Shown here piece by piece: positions 19,172 through 26,917 of a stretch of DNA of 46,460 nucleotides. This DNA comes from Candidatus Spongiihabitans thiooxidans (GTDB lineage: Bacteria > Pseudomonadota > Gammaproteobacteria > Arenicellales > Poriferihabitantaceae). Location: NCBI GenBank assembly GCA_001543005.1, contig LFLB01000041.1:1-46460 (forward strand). The letters are read 5' to 3'. How positions within the stretch are numbered: the stretch's first letter is position 1; each line of letters starts with the position of its first letter. The notes beneath the pieces were generated by a model. That model saw nothing but the letters and a program-made list of their open reading frames with translations. It ran no database searches and had not been told where the DNA came from. The position numbers and the translations under genes are program-made.

Positions 19172-20506
19172 TTAATGCGGGGTTAATTTGTATTCTATGT
19201 CCCTGGCCGCCTGTATTCCATTTTTAACATTGACCTTTAACAAAATATAACCACCGGCCGCAAAAAGTATCACTAAAACCAAAATACTATCCCGCGCTTC
19301 GCTGCGTGCGAATAATACCGGCACTGCCGCCATCATCAGCGGGCCCAGGATGCTTGCAAATTTTCCGACCATATTAAAAAATCCGAAGAACTCAGCCGTC
19401 TTGGATATGGGAATCAAGCGCGCAAACAGCGACCGACTCAGGCTTTGCACCCCACCCTGGACTAAACCAATCGCCACTGCGAGTTTATAAAAATCAGCCG
19501 CCGAATTAAGCCACCCCCAAGCATAGAAAACGGCTAGGGTGTAAATAATTAAACCTATTAAGATACCTGACTTAGGCCCGATACGTTTGCCCAGCCAACC
19601 GAAAAATAATGCGGCTGGAAAGGCCACAAACTGAGTTAACAATAATGCGGTAATCAAACTTTCCTGGGGCAGTCCAAGAACTCGGTTGGCAAAAAATACT
19701 GCCATTTTGTAAATAGTGCCGACACCATCGATGTATAGCCAGTACCCGGCAAGAAATAGCAACGCCGATTTTAGTTGCCGTAGTTCGTGGTAAGTGATGC
19801 GCAGTTGTTGAAAGCCCTGCCGTATGCTTTGACCGAAAGTTGCGTGTGCCAAAATTGTTTGTGCCAAAGTTGTTTGTGATTGGCCGGTGGTCTCCTTGAC
19901 CACCCACAAAAGCGGCACGGTAAAAATTGCCCACCAAATGGCGACGCTGATAAACGACAGTGATAACGCCGTGCTTACATCCGCTAAACCAAACAGTTGC
20001 GGTTTGGTTACCATCAGCACGTTGACAAGAAATAAAATGCCGCCGCCAGCATACCCCAGAGCATATCCATAGCCCGATACCACATCCAAATCCTCTTCTG
20101 AAGATAAGTTCACAATCATTGCATCATAAAAAATATTGGCACCTGAAAATCCAATCTGGCCCAGCCCATAAATCAACAACCCCACCCACCACATGCCGGC
20201 GCCGACCCATGCCAACCCGGCACTCATTAAAATTCCCAGCATGGCAAAGGTCGCGAGAAATTTTTTACGGTGACCACCGAGGTCGGCGATGGCGCCTAAA
20301 ATCGGCGCCGCGATGGCGATCAATATACTGCTGACCGCCAACGTTATATTGAACCAAAACTGGGCATCCCGTGTGGTTAGTCCGGCGCTCAAGGCCGTAT
20401 AAAAAACCGGAAAGAATCCCGCCACCACGGTAGTCGCGAAGGCGGAATTTGCCCAATCATAAAGCGCCCAGGACAATACCGTTTTATCGAATAATATTTT
20501 TTTCAT
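19172..20506 (-). CDS. MFS transporter, UMF1 (Atg22-like) family
   Basis: This 444-residue transporter has 12 predicted membrane segments. SWALYDWANSAFATTV at the start, PILGAIADLGGHRKK and YDAMIVNLSSEEDLDVVSGYGYALGY are hallmarks of the UMF1/Atg22-like family, often annotated as amino-acid effluxers. The substrate is unknown. A 15-bp duplication inside the central loop (about 19845-19880, GTGCCAAAATTGTTT then GTGCCAAAGTTGTTT) encodes the near-repeat LAQTILAHA. It lies 70 bp upstream of the decarboxylase gene on the same strand, so an amino acid or amine link with that enzyme is possible. Confidence 0.9.
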   Translation of the reverse strand: MKKILFDKTVLSWALYDWANSAFATTVVAGFFPVFYTALSAGLTTRDAQFWFNITLAVSSILIAIAAPILGAIADLGGHRKKFLATFAMLGILMSAGLAWVGAGMWWVGLLIYGLGQIGFSGANIFYDAMIVNLSSEEDLDVVSGYGYALGYAGGGILFLVNVLMVTKPQLFGLADVSTALSLSFISVAIWWAIFTVPLLWVVKETTGQSQTTLAQTILAHATFGQSIRQGFQQLRITYHELRQLKSALLFLAGYWLYIDGVGTIYKMAVFFANRVLGLPQESLITALLLTQFVAFPAALFFGWLGKRIGPKSGILIGLIIYTLAVFYAWGWLNSAADFYKLAVAIGLVQGGVQSLSRSLFARLIPISKTAEFFGFFNMVGKFASILGPLMMAAVPVLFARSEARDSILVLVILFAAGGYILLKVNVKNGIQAARDIEYKLTPH

Positions 20507-20651
20507 GGTTTCATTACGCGTTTAAATCTTTCCACATGCCAGCGCTATTGCATTCTCTTTAAGTTCAAGCGTGCTCTAAAAATTGTTTCAGCCTGTTAGT
20601 GGTGACACCATGACTCTAGCATGCTAATCTTTAAGTTCGTTTAACTGCTTA

Positions 20652-20664
20652 TAAGGAGGTGATC
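20652..20664 (+). promoter_or_regulatory. 13-base perfect Shine-Dalgarno sequence
   Basis: TAAGGAGGTGATC is the full reverse complement of the 3' end of gammaproteobacterial 16S rRNA (GATCACCTCCTTA). GGAGG ends 7 bases before the ATG at 20667, the ideal spacing. Normal genes here have 3-5 matching bases. Confidence 0.7.
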
Positions 20665-20666
20665 TT

Positions 20667-20717
20667 ATGTCGAGTGTTTTGCATCTGGGCGGGTCCGCCC
20701 TGGGTAGCAACTGTTAG
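20667..20717 (+). CDS. Candidate 16-residue peptide
   Basis: The ORF reads MSSVLHLGGSALGSNC and ends in TAG. It is too short to judge by composition, but it is set exactly behind the 13-base Shine-Dalgarno sequence and ends before a rho-independent terminator 57 bases on, so a short dedicated mRNA is plausible. It is not recognised as any known leader peptide: there is no run of one amino acid and no downstream gene on the same strand that it could attenuate. The terminal Cys and central GGSALGS are notable but give no function. It could also be a decoy ribosome site in a regulatory RNA. Confidence 0.4.
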   Translation: MSSVLHLGGSALGSNC

Positions 20718-20765
20718 CTAATCCCTGATTGATTACTACCCAAAACGTGGCTGATCGGTTCAGCC
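20687..20765 (+). ncRNA. Candidate structured small RNA (three hairpins)
   Basis: Three hairpins can be drawn on the plus strand. H1 at 20687-20700 is GGGCG/CGCCC with a four-base loop, inside the small ORF. H2 pairs TGGGTAG (20701-20707) with CTACCCA (20736-20742). H3 at 20749-20765 pairs GGCTGA with TCAGCC over a five-base loop. A terminator follows. The set resembles an independently transcribed sRNA or a dual mRNA/sRNA. No known family is recognised. Confidence 0.4.
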
Positions 20766-20773
20766 AGAATGCG

Positions 20774-20799
20774 AGGGCTGTCGAAAGGCAGCCCTTTTT
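20774..20799 (+). terminator. Rho-independent terminator of the small transcript
   Basis: AGGGCTG (20774-20780), an eight-base loop, CAGCCCT (20789-20795), then a T run to 20799. It works on the plus strand only; there is no other plus-strand gene upstream for over 3 kb, so it belongs to the small unit starting near 20640. Confidence 0.75.
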
Positions 20800-20869
20800 C
20801 TTTGCTCATAGTATAAGTTCGGGTTTCGGGCATACGGCAACAACTTCGATGAAATTAACTTTGGACAGG

Positions 20870-21628
20870 TTAGCTACACTTACTTTCACCGCATTTGAGG
20901 CAGGTCATGCAGCCGTCCAGTAAAACCGTGGCTTTGGTGTTGCATTTTAGGCAAAGTGTCGCCCCGACCGGGAAATTACCAACTTCCAGGTCAATGCCCT
21001 TCAATTGATTTTGCGCCTCAAATTCTTTACGTTTTTGATCGACCAGTGCCTGCTGATGTCGGTCAAGACCTGTATCAACAATCATCCCGATCATTTTTAA
21101 ATGAGATTCAATCGCGTCACCAATTTCAGCGACCAAAGACGGCATGAGTTTTCCGCCACGCTTAAAGTAGCCGCCTTTGGGATCGAATACGCTTTGTAGT
21201 TCGCTAACCAGAAAGGTGACATCTCCGCCCTTTCTAAATACCGCCGAAATAATCAATGTCAGACCCGTGATCCATTGATAGTGGTCCATGTTTTTTGAAT
21301 TGATGAAAATCTCAAACGGTCTGCGTTTTTCGAATGGTGTGCCCGGATTCAACAGGATATCGTTGATGGTGATGTAAAACGCGTGTTCTGAAACGGGCGT
21401 TTTAATTTTATAGGTATTGCCGACCAACCGGTCCGGTCGCATCACTTTTTCGTGCATTTGCACGATTTTGGACTGATCCTGAGTGCCCGTGTCCAAGGAC
21501 TCCGTTGTCGAGCTGGCGGATTGTTGCTGCGTCGATTGGGTTTTGTTGTCCTTGTCGTTGCCCGGGTCGTTGTGTTCGGGTTTGACGACGTTGTAATCAA
21601 CGATTTTATTTTCAATTTTAATGGCCAT
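20870..21628 (-). CDS. nrdJb: Class II ribonucleotide reductase, small C-terminal subunit
   Basis: This 252-residue protein corresponds to the detached C-terminal part of B12-dependent ribonucleotide reductase, as in the NrdJa/NrdJb pair of Pseudomonas. The first 55 residues are a Gln/Ser/Asp-rich linker. The conserved core begins near VMRPDRLVGNTYKIKTP. The C-terminus has cysteines in CLKCNTKATVLLDGCMTCLKCGES, a zinc-ribbon-like or redox-shuttle tail that would re-reduce the active-site disulfide. It lies 310 bp downstream of nrdJa on the same strand. The nucleotide gap has no terminator that I can see, so both may share the NrdR-controlled promoter. Confidence 0.88.
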   Translation of the reverse strand: MAIKIENKIVDYNVVKPEHNDPGNDKDNKTQSTQQQSASSTTESLDTGTQDQSKIVQMHEKVMRPDRLVGNTYKIKTPVSEHAFYITINDILLNPGTPFEKRRPFEIFINSKNMDHYQWITGLTLIISAVFRKGGDVTFLVSELQSVFDPKGGYFKRGGKLMPSLVAEIGDAIESHLKMIGMIVDTGLDRHQQALVDQKRKEFEAQNQLKGIDLEVGNFPVGATLCLKCNTKATVLLDGCMTCLKCGESKCS

Positions 21629-21938
21629 TATCTAATCAGTCTGCTTTTATGTTATTGCTTCTTTTATGTATTGATGAGGTCGTTTTTTCGAGCTTGCTTA
21701 TACGTCCATCGGTCACATTTTCAGCGGATGGCCACGTTTACTCAGCAAACTTCGCTGGGTACTGTATGGGGTGTGCATCAACTGACTAATATGCTGATTG
21801 AACTGGATTCTTCTATTGCGTTCGCTATTTCGGGAAAGGTTTGAGTGCCCTTTACCAGATTTTTTCACAACACCTTGTTCACAATTTAAACTCTTTTGTC
21901 ATTAATTAAAAATTCCTGCCAGCGCAAATAATGCCTGG
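21629..21938. other. Gap between nrdJa and nrdJb
   Basis: This 310-bp stretch separates two genes of one enzyme, which is longer than expected for an operon. A 38-codon plus-strand frame (21728-21844) is open but has no Shine-Dalgarno or homology that I can see. No strong promoter, hairpin or repeat is evident. It may be remains of the sequence that once joined the two parts. Confidence 0.3.
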
Positions 21939-24092
21939 TTAAAATCTACCGTAGTAGCCCTCTTTTAATGCGTCGAACAGATTCGCGGCGGTATGAATTT
22001 CGCCATCGTATTCAATTTCTTCGTTGCCCTTGACTTCGACTATTTCACCGTTTTCCAGCGTGAACTGATATTTGGTGTTTTCCAGGTCCTGCTCTTTTAC
22101 CAAAACACCCTGGAACGCTTCGGGGTTGAATCGAAATGTGGTACACCCCTTCAGCCCTTTTTCCCAGGCGTATTGATAGATGTCTTGAAAATCTTCAAAC
22201 GCAAAGTCGGTGGGTACGTTGGCGGTTTTCGATATCGACGAATCGATCCATTTTTGTGCCGCAGCCTGCACATCGACATGTTGTTTCGGGGTAACGTCAT
22301 CGGTGGTAACAAAATAATCCGGCAGCGCGTTTGGCTGGTCTTCGACAAACGCTGTGGCCTGTGGATTGACCAGATGGCGATAAGCCAATAATTCGTATGA
22401 CAACACATCGACTTTCTCCTTGGATTTCTTGCCTGCGCGGATGACGTTGCGGCTGTAGCTGTGGGCAAATGTCGGCTCGATACCGTTGCTCACGTTATTT
22501 CCCAGAGACAGGCTGATGGTTCCGGTCGGGGCGATAGAAGTATGATGCGTATAACGACAGCCTTTAGCCGCGATTTGGTCTTGTAATTGTTGCGGGAATT
22601 GCTGCATATAACGACTGTATTTGCCCATTAATACCGCGCCCTTGACGGTGTCGCCGAGAGCATACCCGTGTTTTTTCATTTCCGGTCGTTGCGCCAGCAT
22701 TTCGTTGGTTACCGGGTATTGCATCTCCAGTACCGGGGCGCTACCTTTTTCTTCGGCCAGTTGGATACCGATCTCCCACCCTACGGTAGCCATCTGTTCG
22801 GCGACACGTTCGGTGAACTTCAGCGAGGACTCATCGCCGTATTTCATTTTCAACATGGTCAGCGTCGAGCCAAGCCCGAGGAAGCCCATGCCATGTCGGC
22901 GCTTGGCCAAAATTTCTTGCCTTTGTTTTTCAAGCGGCAAGCCGTTGACTTCAACCACGTTATCCAGCATGCGGCAAAAGATAACGACCACTTGACGATA
23001 CTTTTCCCAATCAAATTTAGCGGCATCGGTAAATGGGTTATCCACGAATCGGGTTAAGTTCACCGAGCCGAGCAGACATGCGCCATAGGGTGGCAGCGGT
23101 TGTTCGCCGCAGGGATTGGTTGCGCGGATATTTTCGCAAAACCAGTTATTATTCATTTCATTGATTCGATCGACCAGGATGAAACCGGGTTCGGCATAAT
23201 CGTAGGTGGCGTTCATGATCAGGTTCCAGAGCCGCTTGGCTGGAATGGTGTTGTACACCCGACAGGCCACCTGGCCGAGATTATTGGTGGTGTAATCCGA
23301 CGACTGCGACCAGGGCCGCATAATGATTTCGTATTCGCCGCTCTCTATTTCCTGTTGGGTGGCGGGGAAATACAGTTTCCATTCGGCCTCATCATTGACC
23401 GCTTGCATGAATTCATCGGTAATCAAACAGGACAGATTAAATTGTCGCAAGCGACCGTTTTCGCGTTTGGTGCGGACGAACTCGAGAATGTCCGGGTGGG
23501 CAATGTCAAAAGTGCCCATTTGCGCGCCGCGCCGCCCGCCGGCGGAAGAGACGGTAAAGCACATCGAATCAAAAATATCCATAAAAGACAGCGGGCCGGA
23601 GGTATAAGCTCCGGCACCGCTGACGAAGGCGCCCTTGGGGCGCAAGGTGGAGAATTCATAGCCGATGCCACAACCGGCCTTCAACGTCATCCCGGCTTCG
23701 TGGGCCGCCCTTAAAACGCCGTCCATGGAATCTGGAATGGTGCCTGAGACAGTGCAGTTAATGGTGCTTGTTGCTGGTTTATGCGCCAACGCGCCGGCGT
23801 TGGAGGTAATTCGCCCGGCGGGAATGGCACCATTTTTCAACGCCCATAAAAACTTGGCGTGCCACTCCTGTTGTTTCGCCTTGGTAACTTCGACTTCAGC
23901 TAAAGACTTGGCAACGCGGTCATAGGTCGCATCAATATCCTGATCGACCGGCTCGCCCTGCATGTTCTTTAGTCGATATTTTTTATCCCAGATATCGAGG
24001 GACGCGGGCTGCAACGGGATATCGTCCACAGAGACACTCTTGATGACGCTGCCGTCGGCGCTTTTATTATTGGCCAGATTAGCCATTTTCAT
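21939..24092 (-). CDS. nrdJa: Adenosylcobalamin-dependent ribonucleotide reductase, catalytic subunit
   Basis: Class II reductase makes deoxyribonucleotides from ribonucleoside diphosphates with adenosylcobalamin as radical source, independent of oxygen. The 717-residue chain has the redox cysteine in TINCTVSGTIPDSMDG, the glycine-rich AGCGIGYEFSTLRPKG, and the radical-site motif NPCGEQPLPPYGACLLGS with Cys328. The C-terminal cysteine tail is absent and is supplied by nrdJb. ATG 24092 starts MKMANLANNK. Two NrdR boxes lie 174-222 bp upstream. The call is sure; the cobalamin requirement is known for the family, and no B12 riboswitch is seen. Confidence 0.95.
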   Translation of the reverse strand: MKMANLANNKSADGSVIKSVSVDDIPLQPASLDIWDKKYRLKNMQGEPVDQDIDATYDRVAKSLAEVEVTKAKQQEWHAKFLWALKNGAIPAGRITSNAGALAHKPATSTINCTVSGTIPDSMDGVLRAAHEAGMTLKAGCGIGYEFSTLRPKGAFVSGAGAYTSGPLSFMDIFDSMCFTVSSAGGRRGAQMGTFDIAHPDILEFVRTKRENGRLRQFNLSCLITDEFMQAVNDEAEWKLYFPATQQEIESGEYEIIMRPWSQSSDYTTNNLGQVACRVYNTIPAKRLWNLIMNATYDYAEPGFILVDRINEMNNNWFCENIRATNPCGEQPLPPYGACLLGSVNLTRFVDNPFTDAAKFDWEKYRQVVVIFCRMLDNVVEVNGLPLEKQRQEILAKRRHGMGFLGLGSTLTMLKMKYGDESSLKFTERVAEQMATVGWEIGIQLAEEKGSAPVLEMQYPVTNEMLAQRPEMKKHGYALGDTVKGAVLMGKYSRYMQQFPQQLQDQIAAKGCRYTHHTSIAPTGTISLSLGNNVSNGIEPTFAHSYSRNVIRAGKKSKEKVDVLSYELLAYRHLVNPQATAFVEDQPNALPDYFVTTDDVTPKQHVDVQAAAQKWIDSSISKTANVPTDFAFEDFQDIYQYAWEKGLKGCTTFRFNPEAFQGVLVKEQDLENTKYQFTLENGEIVEVKGNEEIEYDGEIHTAANLFDALKEGYYGRF

Positions 24093-24265
24093 GATTAACT
24101 ATTCTCATCTCAGCGATTTTTTAAGGCTGTAACGTCGTCAATTTCTATCAATAATTGTTATCCCTGCAAAGCTCATCTCCGTTTGTAAAACCAGACTTTT
24201 TCTGGCTGGTTCCGCCAACCCACTACCAACCTACTGATTGGCACTATATTGTATATTCTAGTATA

Positions 24266-24281
24266 AAACTATATGTAGTGG
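24266..24281. promoter_or_regulatory. NrdR box 1 (proximal to nrdJa)
   Basis: AAACTATATGTAGTGG matches the NrdR consensus ACACWATATATWGTGT at 13 of 16 positions. It lies 33 bp (about three helical turns) from box 2, the spacing known for paired NrdR sites. Confidence 0.75.
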
Positions 24282-24298
24282 GCAAACTTCGATACTAA

Positions 24299-24314
24299 AC
24301 GCAATATATAGTGT
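24299..24314. promoter_or_regulatory. NrdR box 2
   Basis: ACGCAATATATAGTGT matches the NrdR consensus at 15 of 16 positions. Together with box 1 it predicts repression of nrdJab when dATP is high. Confidence 0.82.
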
Positions 24315-24424
24315 TCGTCAAAATTATTTTTCTCTTCCAGCAATTTCAACAGGTTATCTACGTTGCCAAAGAGAGATCGGGTCGGTTAGTCTAAAATGTC
24401 TGCTCATCAGACCTGCTCAGACAG

Positions 24425-24450
24425 TATTTTCAGGCAATATTTTCAGGCAC
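24425..24450 (-). repeat. 13-bp tandem duplication with GCCTG core
   Basis: Two copies, TATTTTCAGGCAA and TATTTTCAGGCAC. On the minus strand the unit reads TTGCCTGAAAATA, related to the GCCTG repeats at 25431, 26947 and 34689. Confidence 0.7.
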
Positions 24451-24487
24451 GCTTTTGGTGTCGCTTACCCCAATCCATCACCAATTT

Positions 24488-25615
24488 TTATTGCTCATTT
24501 TTTTTGATGATGTCCAAAACCTTCTTTGGCATCAATTGATTCAAACAATTCAGATGACCAAGCGGACACGTGCGCTGGAAGCAAGGGCTACATTCAAGGC
24601 GCAGGGTGAGACGATTGCAGTGCTCGGTCAGTGGCGGGGTGAAGGCGTCGCTGGACGAGCCGTAGATAGCGATCACATGGCAGCCAACGGCGGCGGCAAT
24701 GTGCAGCAATCCGGAATCATTGGTGACCGCATACTTCGCCAGCGACAGCAAATCAATCGCTTCGCCCAGCGAGGTGCGACCGGCAAGATCGGCGCAACGC
24801 CGTTGGCAAAGTTGGTTGATGCGCGCGGTGATTTGCCGATCATTGTCCGAGCCGAACAGCCACACCCGCCAACCCTGTGCGAGTTGCGCGTTGGCGACTT
24901 CGGCGAAATGCGCCACCGGCCATTGCTTGGCCGGCCCATACTCGGCACCGGGACAAAGCGCCAGCACCGGCGCGTCGGTCTGCAGTTTGAAACGCGCCGC
25001 AGTCTCGCCAACCAACGCTCGATTGACCGCCAGCATCGGTTTGGGAAGAGCCGTAGATTGCAGGGGTCCGACGGCGTTGACGGCCGATGATTTTGGCAAG
25101 CCCAAGGCGACAAAGCGTTGCACATTCAGCGGCATCGCCCGCCGGTCGAGAATACGAATATCGTTCAGCAACCCCCAGCGTTGCTCACCGAGATAACCGG
25201 TGCGAAGCGGAATTTTGGCGAACCACGGCACCAGCGCCGACTTGAACGAATTCGGCATAACGATGGCATGGTCAAAATTCGAGCGCCGCAGTTGGCGTCC
25301 TAGTTTATACCGCGCACCCAGCCCGAGCGTGCCGTGGCCGACCGGCATATGAATCGTACGCGCGACTTCCGGCATGTGCGCCAGTATCGAGACGCTCCAC
25401 GGCGGCGCCAGCACGCTGATCTCGTTCTCGGCCTGGGCATTAGACTGAGCATTAGACTGATTATTAGCCTGAGCATTAACCTGAGCATTGGCCTGATTAT
25501 TAGCCTGATTATTAACCTGAGCATCGGAAGGTGCGCGCTTGAGCACCTTGAACAAACTTTGCGCCATCACCATGTCGCCGACCCAGGCCGGGCCTACCAC
25601 CAGGATGTTGGACAT
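24488..25615 (-). CDS. waaF: Lipopolysaccharide heptosyltransferase II
   Basis: This is a family 9 glycosyltransferase that adds the second heptose to the LPS inner core from ADP-heptose. MSNILVVGPAWVGDMVMAQSLFK at the N-terminus, ALCPGAEYGPAKQWP in the middle and NDSGLLHIAAAVG near the donor site identify it. Residues 31-62, right after the first helix, are a Gln/Asn/Ala repeat (NNQANNQANAQVNAQANNQS and on) absent from normal WaaF; without it the length (about 343) fits the family. The repeat is made by eight 12-bp units (25431-25526) and keeps the frame. The gene lies 101 bp behind the zinc-finger gene in the ilvE group. Confidence 0.9.
   Translation of the reverse strand: MSNILVVGPAWVGDMVMAQSLFKVLKRAPSDAQVNNQANNQANAQVNAQANNQSNAQSNAQAENEISVLAPPWSVSILAHMPEVARTIHMPVGHGTLGLGARYKLGRQLRRSNFDHAIVMPNSFKSALVPWFAKIPLRTGYLGEQRWGLLNDIRILDRRAMPLNVQRFVALGLPKSSAVNAVGPLQSTALPKPMLAVNRALVGETAARFKLQTDAPVLALCPGAEYGPAKQWPVAHFAEVANAQLAQGWRVWLFGSDNDRQITARINQLCQRRCADLAGRTSLGEAIDLLSLAKYAVTNDSGLLHIAAAVGCHVIAIYGSSSDAFTPPLTEHCNRLTLRLECSPCFQRTCPLGHLNCLNQLMPKKVLDIIKKNEQ
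25431..25526 (+). repeat. Eight 12-bp tandem units inside waaF
   Basis: Units of GCCTGAGCATTA / GCCTGATTATTA type repeat eight times without gaps. Each adds four residues (QxNA or NNQA on the minus strand), so copy-number change would alter WaaF length without breaking the frame. Confidence 0.9.
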
Positions 25616-25716
25616 GGCCTGCTGTTCATGACGTGACGTTCATGGCGTTGCGTAGCGAGCGCCTGCACCAGTGGTGCGCGTTTTTCATGCTGACTGCTGG
25701 TTTACTTTTATTTTAA

Positions 25717-26004
25717 TCAAGCGCTGATCTCATCAGGGTCAATGTCGGGTTCAATGCGACGATGGCGCGCGCCGAGAACATAACGGGTGCCGCAATAGGG
25801 ACAGGTTTGCTCGCCGCCGCGATCGATGGGGAGATAGACTTTAGGATGGGAATCCCATAGGCGTTTGCCGGGCATGGGACAGTGTAGCGGTAGATCATCG
25901 GCGCTGACTTCAACCCGCTGATTGACATTCGGTGTGTCTGGCTCCAACGCGACCGGCGCGCGCGAAAACTTGTCGGGGATGTCCAGTTTTTTATTCTCAG
26001 ACAT
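25717..26004 (-). CDS. CHCC-type zinc-finger protein (NDUFS6-like)
   Basis: A 95-residue protein with the zf-CHCC domain: Cys42, His53, Cys68 and Cys71 (LPLHCPMPGKRLWDSHPKVY and CPYCGTRYVL). The fold is related to the zinc-binding accessory subunit NDUFS6 of complex I, but in bacteria its role is unknown. The ATG overlaps the end of ilvE by 8 nt, so translation is coupled. This ilvE/zinc-finger/waaF neighbourhood is common in gammaproteobacteria. Confidence 0.92.
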   Translation of the reverse strand: MSENKKLDIPDKFSRAPVALEPDTPNVNQRVEVSADDLPLHCPMPGKRLWDSHPKVYLPIDRGGEQTCPYCGTRYVLGARHRRIEPDIDPDEISA

Positions 26005-26917
26005 AGGTCAGCCAATCCTCGTATTCTGGTATGCGGCCATGCACCGCATCAAAGAAACGTCTTTGAATTTTTTCCGTTATTGGACCGCGGCCGCCATTGC
26101 CAATTTGACGATTATCCAATTCTCGAATTGGCGTCACCTCAGCGGCGGTGCCGGTAAAGAAAGCTTCATCACAAATATAAATTTCATCCCGGGTGATGCG
26201 TTTTTCAACCAGCTGCAGGCCTTCATCGGCAATAATTCGCGCGATGGTCTTGCGGGTGATGCCATCCAGCGCCGAGGTCAGGTCCGGGGTAAACACAACA
26301 TTGTCGCGAATGATAAAAATATTTTCGCCGCTACCTTCCATGACGAAACCGTTGGTGTCGAGCAACAGGGCCTCGTCGTAGCCGGTTTCAATAGCCTCCT
26401 GTAAAGCTAGCATGGAATTAATGTAATGACCATTCGCTTTAGCCCGGCACATACTGGTGTTCACATGGTGCCGAGCATAAGAAGAGACCCGCACGCGGAT
26501 ACCCTTTGCAAGACTATCGCCACCCAAATAGGTGCCCCAATGCCATGCGGCAATGATGAGATGCACTTTCAAATTGTCGGCGCGCAGGCCCATGCCTTCG
26601 GCGCCGTAGAACGCCATCGGCCGTAAATATCCTGATTCCAGATTATTTTGTTTAATCGAATCAATCTGGGCCTGGAAAACCGTATCGACATCGAATGGGA
26701 TTTTCATGCCCAGAATATGCGCCGAATGAAACAATCGCTGGGTATGTTCGGCCAATCGAAAAATAGCGGTGCCTTGTTGCGCATTATAGGCACGCACGCC
26801 TTCGAATACCCCCATACCATAATGCAGGGTGTGGGTCAGAACGTGGACCTTGGCTTCGCGCCACGGCAGCATTTTTCCATCCATCCATATCACACCATCA
26901 CGATCACTGAACGACAT
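25997..26917 (-). CDS. ilvE: Branched-chain amino acid aminotransferase
   Basis: This is a fold-type IV PLP transaminase for the last step of Val, Leu and Ile synthesis. It has 306 residues. MDGKMLPWREAKVHVLTHTL and GVFEGVRAY are typical, and Lys160 in CRAKANGHYINSMLA binds PLP. DEALLLDTNGFVMEGSGENIF and GITRKTI follow. First gene of the group with the zinc-finger gene and waaF. Its upstream region holds 4.6 copies of a 15-bp tandem repeat, 30-105 bp before the ATG. Confidence 0.96.
   Translation of the reverse strand: MSFSDRDGVIWMDGKMLPWREAKVHVLTHTLHYGMGVFEGVRAYNAQQGTAIFRLAEHTQRLFHSAHILGMKIPFDVDTVFQAQIDSIKQNNLESGYLRPMAFYGAEGMGLRADNLKVHLIIAAWHWGTYLGGDSLAKGIRVRVSSYARHHVNTSMCRAKANGHYINSMLALQEAIETGYDEALLLDTNGFVMEGSGENIFIIRDNVVFTPDLTSALDGITRKTIARIIADEGLQLVEKRITRDEIYICDEAFFTGTAAEVTPIRELDNRQIGNGGRGPITEKIQRRFFDAVHGRIPEYEDWLTYV

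Larger units (their letters stand above)
20507..20869. other. 363-bp intergenic region holding a small plus-strand transcription unit
   Basis: It lies between the start of the UMF1 transporter gene (minus) and the end of nrdJb (minus). The right half holds, on the plus strand, a 16-codon ORF with an exceptional ribosome site, three hairpins and a rho-independent terminator (separate entries). The left half (20507-20640) must hold the UMF1 promoter; I see no strong hexamers. Confidence 0.6.
24093..24487. promoter_or_regulatory. nrdJ promoter region, 395 bp
   Basis: It lies between the 3' end of waaF and the start of nrdJa, both minus. The middle holds two NrdR boxes in an AT-rich stretch (24240-24320). 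At 24425-24450 there is a 13-bp tandem duplication TATTTTCAGGCAA. No cobalamin riboswitch (B12 box) is recognised, and no ORF. Confidence 0.6.

Noticed and set aside
20507..20800. Attenuator or riboswitch for a downstream gene
   Set aside because: The next gene on the plus strand is several kilobases away; nrdJb and the UMF1 gene are on the opposite strand.
21452..21844. Plus-strand ORF of 130 codons across the nrdJb start
   Set aside because: It lies mainly antisense to nrdJb, has low-complexity translation and no ribosome site.
23100..23714. Plus-strand ORF of 204 codons
   Set aside because: It is fully antisense to nrdJa, whose frame has strong family motifs.
24093..24487. Cobalamin riboswitch in front of nrdJa
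   Set aside because: No B12-box-like sequence or extended paired structure could be found on the minus strand.
24455..25090. Plus-strand ORF of 211 codons opposite waaF
   Set aside because: It mirrors the GC-biased codons of waaF and shows no domain.
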